The position numbers and the translations under genes are program-made. Shown one piece after another: positions 32,911 to 38,636 of a stretch of DNA of 38,636 bases (the stretch's first letter is position 1; each line of letters opens with the position of its first letter). The notes below the pieces were generated by a model. The model was not told the DNA's origin and did not search any database. It was given only the letters and a program-made list of their open reading frames with translations. The DNA comes from an uncultured Olsenella sp. (GTDB taxonomy: Bacteria > Actinomycetota > Coriobacteriia > Coriobacteriales > Atopobiaceae), in the NCBI GenBank assembly GCA_900540955.1, contig UQIF01000020.1, forward strand, positions 1-38,636, in the 5' to 3' direction.

Positions 32911-33453
32911 ATGAAGCGGGTGCTCAGCGGGGTCCTCGGGGCTGCTCTCGCATCGGCTGCGTTCATGGTTGCCTGCGACTCCGGCAAGGCGAGGACGCCC
33001 AAGCTCCAAAGAAATACAGAGCTGGCACAGCCCGTGGAGTCAGGCGACCAGACCGGGGGCGATACCGTGGTCGATGACGTGCTCGCCAACGAGCGCGACG
33101 AGAGCGAGGTCATCCACGAGGGATTCCAGGCCATCTACGCGCAGGTTTTCGAGCCGAAGGGGCTCAATTGCTTCCAAGACGCCGACGCGAAGGGCAATGA
33201 GCGGCTCGTCCTCTCCGAGACGAGCTCGCAGGTGGAGTATGTCCTCTTCGACCGCCGCTCCGCCAACGAGAAGTGCCTGCTCTACGTGCAGTATCGTGCC
33301 AGCAAGGACGCCGACGGCACATGGTCTCCGGCAGACGCCCAGATTCTCGATATCTACGCCTACGAGGAGGATTCTGGCGCCGTCGTCGCGAGCGGAAAGA
33401 AGTCCTGGCCCGATTCGGGCACCCGGGAATTTCGAGACCTTACGGGGGAGTGA
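32911..33453 (+). CDS. Small putative lipoprotein of unknown function
   Basis: I do not recognise the family. The 180-residue product begins MKRVLSGVLGAALASAAF followed by MVAC at 19-22, a basic start, hydrophobic core and a lipobox-like end with Cys22. A Met at -3 is unusual, so lipidation by Lgt is likely but not sure. The mature part is acidic at first, then VIHEGFQAIYAQVF and two short beta-rich stretches (VEYVLFD, CLLYVQYRASKD), suggesting a small compact extracytoplasmic domain. ATG at 32911 is chosen with GGGG about 9 bases upstream; TTG 32896 and ATG 32902 are alternatives. It starts only 40 bases after the nanE terminator, and I see no clear promoter between them. Confidence 0.6.
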   Translation: MKRVLSGVLGAALASAAFMVACDSGKARTPKLQRNTELAQPVESGDQTGGDTVVDDVLANERDESEVIHEGFQAIYAQVFEPKGLNCFQDADAKGNERLVLSETSSQVEYVLFDRRSANEKCLLYVQYRASKDADGTWSPADAQILDIYAYEEDSGAVVASGKKSWPDSGTREFRDLTGE

Positions 33454-33543
33454 CGAAGCGATTCTCTCCGCTTGATTCGCAAGGGCTTGCGGGTAGCTCT
33501 GCTCGAAAATGGAAGAAAATGGCAGAAACGGATTGCCGTGGGC

Positions 33544-33549
33544 TATACT
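33544..33549 (+). promoter_or_regulatory. Candidate -10 box for the oxidoreductase-DeoR unit
   Basis: TATACT lies 34 bases before the ATG at 33584, downstream of an A-rich stretch containing two GAAAATGG copies (33505-33522). No clear -35 is present. Confidence 0.45.
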
Positions 33550-33583
33550 TACGGTATCCGAGCCAGCTGCCAAAGGAGCTTAC

Positions 33584-34660
33584 ATGGCCGACACCCCTGT
33601 CGCCCCGCTCGACGCCGAGGCCGCTGCGAAGGCCGCCTTCACCGCCGCGCGGAGCAAGCAGTTCCCGTCCGACATCTTTGCGGCCCCGCAGCTGCGCTGG
33701 GCCGTCATCGGCTGTGGTGTTATCGCCAACCAGATGGCGGAGTCGCTCGCCCTCGCTGGGCGCGCCCTCGCCGGTGTGCAGAACCGCACCCTCACCAAGG
33801 CCAAGGCCTTCGCCGCCGCCCATGGTGTCGCGCGCGTCTACGGCTCGCTCGAGGAGCTCTGCGCCGACCCGGACATCGATGCCGTCTACATCACCACCCC
33901 GCACAACACCCACATCACCTACCTGCGCGCCTGCCTGGCTGCGGGCAAGCACGTGCTTTGCGAGAAGTCCATCACCCTGAACTCCGCCGAGCTCGATGAG
34001 GCGCGTGAGCTTGCCCGCGCCCACGGCGTTGTGCTCATGGACGCAACCACTATCCTGCACATGCCGCTGTACCGTCAGCTCGTCGCCCGTGCCAAAGCCG
34101 GGGACTTCGGCCGCATGAACCTGGCTCAGGTGAGCTTCGGCAGCTTCAAGCCTTATGACATGCGCACGCGCTTCTACAACCGCGGCCTCGCTGGCGGCGC
34201 TATGCTCGACATCGGCGTCTATGCGCTCTCGATCGTGCGCATCTTCATGGAGTCCGCGCCGACCGAGATGGTGAGTCTCGGCAACACCTGCGAGACGGGC
34301 GTCGACGTCGCTGGCGGCCTCGTGTGCCGCAACGCCGAGGGGCAGCTTGGCGTGATCAGCCTCACCATGCACTCCAAGCAGCCCAAGCGCGCGGTGATCA
34401 GCTTCGACAGGTGTTACATCGAAATCGACCAGTACCCTCGCGCCGACCGAGCGCGCATCGTCTGGACCGAGGACGGACGCGTCGAGGAGGTCGAGGCGGG
34501 CGAGGAGGCCTACGCCCTTTGCTACGAGATGGCCGATCTCGAGCGCGCCGTCACGGGCGACCAAGACGCGGCGCGCCTGATCGACTACGCCGCCGACGTC
34601 ATGCAGATCATGACCGATGCCCGCGCCGCGTGGGGCGTCGTCTACCCGGAGGAGGAGTAG
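33584..34660 (+). CDS. Gfo/Idh/MocA-family oxidoreductase
   Basis: The 358-residue product is a cytosolic NAD(P)-dependent sugar- or diol-type dehydrogenase. The nucleotide-binding motif is WAVIGCGVIANQ (about 39-50), followed by TPHNTHITYLRACLAAGKHVLCEKS, in which the usual EKP reads EKS (127-129), and the C-terminal domain motif AGGAMLDIGVYALS. This pattern resembles the dihydrodiol dehydrogenase-like branch. AAGGAG lies 6 bases before the ATG at 33584; the frame runs 25 codons further 5' across the promoter. The stop is one base from the start of the DeoR regulator gene, so the two are co-expressed. A role in an unknown sugar pathway linked to that regulator is possible; substrate unknown. 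Confidence 0.82.
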   Translation: MADTPVAPLDAEAAAKAAFTAARSKQFPSDIFAAPQLRWAVIGCGVIANQMAESLALAGRALAGVQNRTLTKAKAFAAAHGVARVYGSLEELCADPDIDAVYITTPHNTHITYLRACLAAGKHVLCEKSITLNSAELDEARELARAHGVVLMDATTILHMPLYRQLVARAKAGDFGRMNLAQVSFGSFKPYDMRTRFYNRGLAGGAMLDIGVYALSIVRIFMESAPTEMVSLGNTCETGVDVAGGLVCRNAEGQLGVISLTMHSKQPKRAVISFDRCYIEIDQYPRADRARIVWTEDGRVEEVEAGEEAYALCYEMADLERAVTGDQDAARLIDYAADVMQIMTDARAAWGVVYPEEE

Positions 34661-34661
34661 G

Positions 34662-35408
34662 ATGCTCGCTGATCAGCGCCATGCCCAGATCCTGGACATC
34701 GTCAACGGAGAGGGCTCGGCGACGGTCGTCGACCTGGCCGCGCGCCTCGGCATCTCGGAGTCGACGGTCCGTCGCGACCTCGAGAAGCTCGACGACTCGG
34801 GTTGTCTGTCCAAGGTCCATGGCGGTGCCGTCTCGCTCGATAGGGAAGGCGTTACCCGCGACGTCCCTGTGGCCGAGCGAGCGGCCAGGCACTCTGCCGA
34901 GAAGCGCGCCATTGCCCAGCACGCCGCGCAGCTTGTGGGCCCGCAGGACTTCGTCTACCTCGACGCCGGCTCGACGGTTGATGCGCTTATCGACGCCTTG
35001 AGCGAGAAGCGCGCGGTCTATGCGACCGATTGCGTGAGCCATGCCTTAAAGCTCGCTTCGCGCGGCTTCGAGGTTATTGTGCTCGGGGGCTCGCTCAAAT
35101 CCGCGACCGAGGCCCTCGTGGGGCCCGACGCGAACGCGGCGATCAATCGTTACCACTTCACGCTTGGGTTCTGGGGCACGAACGGAGCCACGCCCGAGGA
35201 CGGCTTCACCACGCCGGACTTTGCGGAGGCCGAGATCAAGCGCCTCTCGATGGCGCAGACCATACATCGATTCGTTCTTGCCGACGCGAGCAAGCTCGGC
35301 CGCACGAGCCTGGTCACGTTCGGCGATTTCCGCTCCGCGACCATCGTCACGACAGCGTTGCCCGAGGACAGCGCGTTCGCGACCCTCGAGAACGTCGAAG
35401 TCGTCTGA
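34662..35408 (+). CDS. DeoR-family regulator, probable FruR
   Basis: The 248-residue product has the N-terminal DeoR helix-turn-helix (HAQILDIVNGEGSATVVDLAARLGISESTVRRDLEKLDDSG, residues about 6-46) with the KVHGGAVSL motif, and the C-terminal ribose-isomerase-like sensor domain (VYLDAGSTVDALIDAL, then VIVLGGSLKSATEALVGPDAN). Such regulators sense phosphorylated sugars; in fructose operons the effector is often fructose-1-phosphate. GGAGGAGGAG, inside the end of the oxidoreductase gene, precedes the ATG at 34662. It lies directly upstream of fruK-fruA, with TCAAATT-type repeats in the gap, so repression of that operon is the natural guess. Confidence 0.85.
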   Translation: MLADQRHAQILDIVNGEGSATVVDLAARLGISESTVRRDLEKLDDSGCLSKVHGGAVSLDREGVTRDVPVAERAARHSAEKRAIAQHAAQLVGPQDFVYLDAGSTVDALIDALSEKRAVYATDCVSHALKLASRGFEVIVLGGSLKSATEALVGPDANAAINRYHFTLGFWGTNGATPEDGFTTPDFAEAEIKRLSMAQTIHRFVLADASKLGRTSLVTFGDFRSATIVTTALPEDSAFATLENVEVV

Positions 35409-35432
35409 CGGCATAGTCCCGCTCACAATCGA

Positions 35433-35516
35433 TCAAATTCAAGTCAAATTAGCGCCGTTTACCGGCAATTTACTACCGTTGGGCTGTGAATGACCGAATT
35501 TGAAAGATTGTCTTTC
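35433..35516. promoter_or_regulatory. Candidate DeoR operators before fruK
   Basis: TCAAATT occurs twice in direct orientation (35433-35439, 35444-35450) and once inverted as AATTTGA (35497-35503). The inverted copy runs into a dyad GAAAGA-TTG-TCTTTC (35502-35516). The gap is A/T-rich, as expected of a regulated promoter; AATAGTAAT near 35536 is a weak -10 candidate. Confidence 0.45.
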
Positions 35517-35581
35517 CAAATGAGCAAAAACGTGCAATAGTAATCACAGCCAATCAAGATACGACGTCACGGAGGAATCTC

Positions 35582-36484
35582 ATGATCTGCACCGTCACGT
35601 TCAACCCCTCGCTCGACTATATCGTCCGTGTCGACGATATGCGCCTCGGCGTGATCAACCGCACGAGCTACGAGCAGATCCTGCCCGGAGGCAAGGGCAT
35701 CAACGTGTCCATCGTCCTCGGCAACCTCGGCCACCCCTCCCGCGCCCTCGGCTTCAGCGCCGGCTTCACGGGCATCGCGCTCGAGTCGCTTCTCGATGCC
35801 TCCGGCGTCGACCACGACCTCGTCCGCGTGAAGGAGGGCTTCACCCGCATCAACGCGAAGATCAAGTCCGCCGAGGAGACCGAGCTCAACGGCCAGGGTC
35901 CCCGCATCACGGAGGCGAATATCGATGAACTCTACGCCAAGCTCGACGTCTTGGGCGAGGGCGACATCCTCGTGATCTCGGGTTCCGTACCCAACACCCT
36001 TCCCGGCGATATGTACGAGCGCATCATGGAGCGCCTCGACGGCCGTGGCGTGCGCATCGTCGTCGACGCCGAGCGAGATCTTCTTACCCGCGTGCTCCCG
36101 TACAAGCCCTTCCTCGTCAAGCCGAACAACATCGAGCTGGGCGACATCTTCGGTGTCGAGCTCAAGACCCGCGACGAGGTCGTTCCTTACGCCCAGAAGC
36201 TCCAGGAGAAGGGCGCCCAGAACGTGCTCGTCTCAATGGCGGGGGAGGGCGGCGTGCTCGTCGACGCCCAGGGCGGCGTCCACGCGAGCCCCGCGGCCAA
36301 GGGCACCGTCGTCAACTCCGTCGGCGCCGGCGACTCTTCCGTTGCTGGCTTCATCGCCGGCTACCTCGAAACCGGCTCCTACGAGACGGCCTTCAAGATG
36401 GGCCTCTCCGCAGGCTCCGCAAGCGCTTTTTCCGACCACCTCGCCACGCGCGCGGAGGTCGAGGAATTGATGGCCCGCCCCTAG
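35582..36484 (+). CDS. fruK: 1-phosphofructokinase
   Basis: FruK phosphorylates fructose-1-phosphate, the product of the fructose PTS, to fructose-1,6-bisphosphate for glycolysis. The 300-residue product is a PfkB-family kinase: ICTVTFNPSLDYIVRVDD at the start, the sugar-binding GGKGINVSIVLGNLG, LVISGSVPN, the segment LVKPNNIELGDIFG, and the ATP/anion-hole signature VNSVGAGDSSVAGFIAGY with the catalytic Asp of GAGD. Tagatose-6-phosphate kinases look similar, but the adjacent fructose-specific EIIABC makes fruK the better call. CGGAGGAA precedes the ATG. fruA follows after 73 bases, which include a REP-like unit. Confidence 0.93.
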   Translation: MICTVTFNPSLDYIVRVDDMRLGVINRTSYEQILPGGKGINVSIVLGNLGHPSRALGFSAGFTGIALESLLDASGVDHDLVRVKEGFTRINAKIKSAEETELNGQGPRITEANIDELYAKLDVLGEGDILVISGSVPNTLPGDMYERIMERLDGRGVRIVVDAERDLLTRVLPYKPFLVKPNNIELGDIFGVELKTRDEVVPYAQKLQEKGAQNVLVSMAGEGGVLVDAQGGVHASPAAKGTVVNSVGAGDSSVAGFIAGYLETGSYETAFKMGLSAGSASAFSDHLATRAEVEELMARP

Positions 36485-36487
36485 GGG

Positions 36488-36517
36488 TGGGACAAAAGGG
36501 ACGGGGGATTTTGTCCC
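36488..36517. repeat. Single REP-like unit between fruK and fruA
   Basis: The 30 bases are identical to positions 11803-11832 (hairpin GGGACAAAA, G-rich loop, TTTTGTCCC), and the similarity continues for a few bases (CCAAA, one extra A, CCGTG). It starts 3 bases after the fruK stop. In the mRNA it would form a stem between two operon genes. Confidence 0.75.
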
Positions 36518-36557
36518 AAAACCGTGTGTTCAAACAGTACCAAGGAAAGGAGCTCGT

Positions 36558-38522
36558 ATGAAGATCACTGACCTTCTGAACGCGCAGAGCGTGAAGGTCG
36601 GCGCGGCCGCCGCAAGCCAGGCCGATGCCATCGACCAGCTCGTGGCCCTGCAGGTCGCGGCAGGCAACGTCTCCGACGCAGACGGCTACAAGGCTGGCGT
36701 CCTTGCCCGCGAGGCGGAGTTCTCCACTGCCGTGGGCGACGGCATCGCCATCCCGCACGCCAAGGTCGCTGCGGTGGCCAAGGCCGGCCTCGCAGCCATG
36801 ACCGTCCCCGGCGGCGTGGACTGGAACGCCCCCGACGGCGCTCCCTGCGACCTCATCTTTGCCATCGCCGCTCCCGAGGGCGAGAACAGCGTTCACCTCG
36901 AGATGCTCGCCAAGCTCTCGGCGCTCCTGATGCACGAGGACTTCGCCGCCGAGCTGCGTGCCGCGAAGACCGCCGACGAGTTCCTCGCCGCCATCGACGC
37001 CGCCGAGGCCGAGCGCGACGAGGCCGAGGCGAAGAAGGCAGAGGCGGCCGCCGCCCCGAAGGCCTCCGACTCCGAGTGGCCCGAGGTCCTGGCCATCACC
37101 GCCTGCCCGACCGGCATCGCCCACACCTACATGGCCGCCGAGAACCTCGAGAAGAAGGCCGCCGAGATGGGCATCAAGCTCAAGGCCGAGACCCAGGGCT
37201 CCGCTGGTGCCAAGAACATCCTCACCGCCGACGAGATTGCCCACTGCAAGGGCATCGTGATCGCCGCGGACAAGAACGTCGACCTCGCGCGCTTCGACGG
37301 CAAGCCGGTCTACTCCACGAACGTCTCCGCGGGCATCAACGACCCCGAGAAGCTCATCAACATCGTGCTCAACGGCGAGGCCCCCGTCCACCACAACGCC
37401 GGCGGCGCCTCCGCGAGCGCGGCGGCCGTCGAGGACGAGTCCACCTGGCACAAGATCTATAAGCACCTCATGAACGGCGTCAGCCACATGCTGCCGTTCG
37501 TGATCGGCGGCGGCATCCTCACCGCTATCGCGTTCCTCGTCGACCAGCCCGGTCTCGGTACCGCCGCCTACGGTTCCTCGATCCCCGCCGCGGCTCTCTT
37601 CAAGACCATCGGCGGCGAGGCATTCGGCCTTATGCTCCCGATTCTGGCCGGCTATATTGCGAGCTCCATCGCGGACCGTCCGGGCCTTGCCCCCGGCTTC
37701 GTCGGCGGCCTCTTTGCCAAGGCGGGCTACGACTTCGCTTACCTGGGCACGCTCGACGCCACCGCGCTCGTCTCCGGCGGCTTCATCGCCGCGCTCTTCG
37801 CAGGCTTCGCCGCAGGCTACCTGACCCTCGGCATCGAGAAGCTCTGCGACAAGCTCCCGAGCTCTCTTGAGGGCATCAAGCCGATGCTGATCTACCCCGT
37901 CCTCGGCACCCTTGCCATCGGCGTCGTGATGCTCGCGCTCAACCCGGTCTTCGCTGCCATCAACACCGCGCTCAACGGCTTCCTCGCCGGCCTCGGCACG
38001 AGCAACATCGTGGTCCTCGGCCTCGTCCTCGGCGGCATGATGTCCGTCGACATGGGCGGCCCCTTCAACAAGGCTGCCTACGTCTTTGGCACCGCCGCCC
38101 TCGACCCCTCCTCCGGCCTTGGCACCACCGGCCAGATCATCATGGCCTCCGTCATGGTCGGCGGTATGGTCCCGCCGCTGGTGATCGCCCTGTCCACGAC
38201 CTTCTTTAAGAATCGCTGGAGCAAGTCCGACCGCAACGCCGGCCTGGTCAACTACATCATGGGCCTCTCGTTCATCTCTGAGGGCGCCATCCCCTTCGCC
38301 GCCGCTGACCCCGGCCACGTCCTGCCCAGCTGCATCATCGGCTCCGCCATCGCCGGCGGTCTCTCCGCTGCCTTCGGTTGCACGAGCCCCGCGCCCCACG
38401 GCGGCGCCTGGGTCACCGCGGTTATCGGTAACCCGGTCATGTGGCTCGTCGCCTGCATCGTCGGCTCCGTCGTCGGCTGCCTGATCCTCTCCTTCTGGAA
38501 GAAGCCCCTCAAGGAGGACTAG
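36558..38522 (+). CDS. fruA: Fructose PTS transporter EIIABC
   Basis: This membrane permease imports fructose and phosphorylates it to fructose-1-phosphate, using phosphate from HPr. The 654-residue product carries all three domains in the order A-B-C. EIIA (1-150) has the phosphorylated His67 in GDGIAIPHAK. An Ala/Glu/Lys-rich linker leads to EIIB (about 175-275) with Cys183 in ITACPTGIAHTYMAAENL. EIIC (about 305-650) has some 8-10 hydrophobic helices, including MLPFVIGGGILTAIAFL, SVDMGGPFNKAAY and the SEGAIPFAAADP region. GGAAAGGAG precedes the ATG. The general PTS proteins EI and HPr are not in the window. A strong terminator follows. Confidence 0.95.
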   Translation: MKITDLLNAQSVKVGAAAASQADAIDQLVALQVAAGNVSDADGYKAGVLAREAEFSTAVGDGIAIPHAKVAAVAKAGLAAMTVPGGVDWNAPDGAPCDLIFAIAAPEGENSVHLEMLAKLSALLMHEDFAAELRAAKTADEFLAAIDAAEAERDEAEAKKAEAAAAPKASDSEWPEVLAITACPTGIAHTYMAAENLEKKAAEMGIKLKAETQGSAGAKNILTADEIAHCKGIVIAADKNVDLARFDGKPVYSTNVSAGINDPEKLINIVLNGEAPVHHNAGGASASAAAVEDESTWHKIYKHLMNGVSHMLPFVIGGGILTAIAFLVDQPGLGTAAYGSSIPAAALFKTIGGEAFGLMLPILAGYIASSIADRPGLAPGFVGGLFAKAGYDFAYLGTLDATALVSGGFIAALFAGFAAGYLTLGIEKLCDKLPSSLEGIKPMLIYPVLGTLAIGVVMLALNPVFAAINTALNGFLAGLGTSNIVVLGLVLGGMMSVDMGGPFNKAAYVFGTAALDPSSGLGTTGQIIMASVMVGGMVPPLVIALSTTFFKNRWSKSDRNAGLVNYIMGLSFISEGAIPFAAADPGHVLPSCIIGSAIAGGLSAAFGCTSPAPHGGAWVTAVIGNPVMWLVACIVGSVVGCLILSFWKKPLKED

Positions 38523-38576
38523 CTTTCGGGCAATGCGCGTCAACCTGCGTCGCGACAGCGCACGTTGAGATCCATA

Positions 38577-38619
38577 GAGGCCGCCCGCGTGTCACCTCCC
38601 GACACGCGGGCGGCCTCTT
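38577..38619 (+). terminator. Terminator after fruA
   Basis: A perfect 17-bp stem starting GAGGCCGCCCGCGTGTC with a 7-base loop is followed by TT, 54 bases after the fruA stop. Confidence 0.85.
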
Positions 38620-38636
38620 GCCTGCAATTTCAGCCT

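Noticed and set aside
33584..34660. The oxidoreductase as NanOx (2,7-anhydro-sialic acid oxidoreductase) of the sialic acid operon
   Set aside because: It is cut off from nanE by a strong terminator and a lipoprotein gene, has its own -10 box and is tied to the fructose regulator. Its motifs fit the dihydrodiol dehydrogenase-like branch better.
36393..38543. 716-codon minus-strand frame opposite fruA
   Set aside because: It is a composition-driven shadow of fruA, with no domain and no ribosome binding site of note. The same holds for long antisense frames at 9380-11479, 20056-21897 and 22290-24062.

Overview
The window reads as chromosomal DNA of a high-GC, Gram-positive gut bacterium of the class Coriobacteriia, most likely Collinsella or a close relative. 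This is an inference from strong G/C preference at third codon positions, frequent GTG and TTG starts behind purine-rich ribosome binding sites, a monoderm gene set (no outer-membrane genes) and the gene content. No species is claimed. I see 30 protein genes, all intact except the first, which is cut by the window edge. I see no tRNA, rRNA, CRISPR array, prophage or insertion sequence.

Left part (1-15.4 kb) is mostly housekeeping: a truncated 23S rRNA methyltransferase (rlmKL), a phosphohexomutase, a membrane-anchored C39-like protein whose catalytic Cys is Ser, argR, a class A penicillin-binding protein, tyrS, a long U32-family (RlhA-like) protein, a NifU-type Fe-S domain protein, lgt, an FAD-binding protein convergent with lgt, and a hisI-hisE pair without the rest of the his operon. 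A 100-bp perfect inverted repeat (REPIN-like) lies between the U32 gene and the NifU-type gene; a single copy of the same unit lies between fruK and fruA.

Middle part (15.6-22.1 kb) is a cell-envelope group: murJ (lipid II flippase), an ATP-grasp enzyme resembling D-aspartate ligases that build the peptidoglycan cross-bridge, and a secreted coiled-coil NlpC/P60 hydrolase. uvrC follows.

The main accessory system (22.1-32.9 kb) is a sialic acid uptake and breakdown operon. It encodes a Tat/lipoprotein solute-binding protein, a permease, a permease-ATPase fusion and a second ATPase (SatABCD-like), two tandem AXE1-type esterases, a DapA/NanA-family aldolase, a ROK kinase and NanE. The likely flow is import of free sialic acid, removal of O-acetyl groups, cleavage to ManNAc and pyruvate, phosphorylation to ManNAc-6-P and epimerisation to GlcNAc-6-P. 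No sialidase is present, so the cell would depend on free sialic acid released by others. The 335-bp leader has three ATACCAGT-type sites, candidate operators for a regulator encoded elsewhere. The second esterase has lost its nucleophile serine.

Right part (32.9-38.6 kb) holds a small putative lipoprotein, a Gfo/Idh/MocA oxidoreductase whose stop nearly abuts a DeoR-type regulator gene, and then fruK and fruA (EIIABC), a fructose PTS operon that the DeoR protein probably controls.
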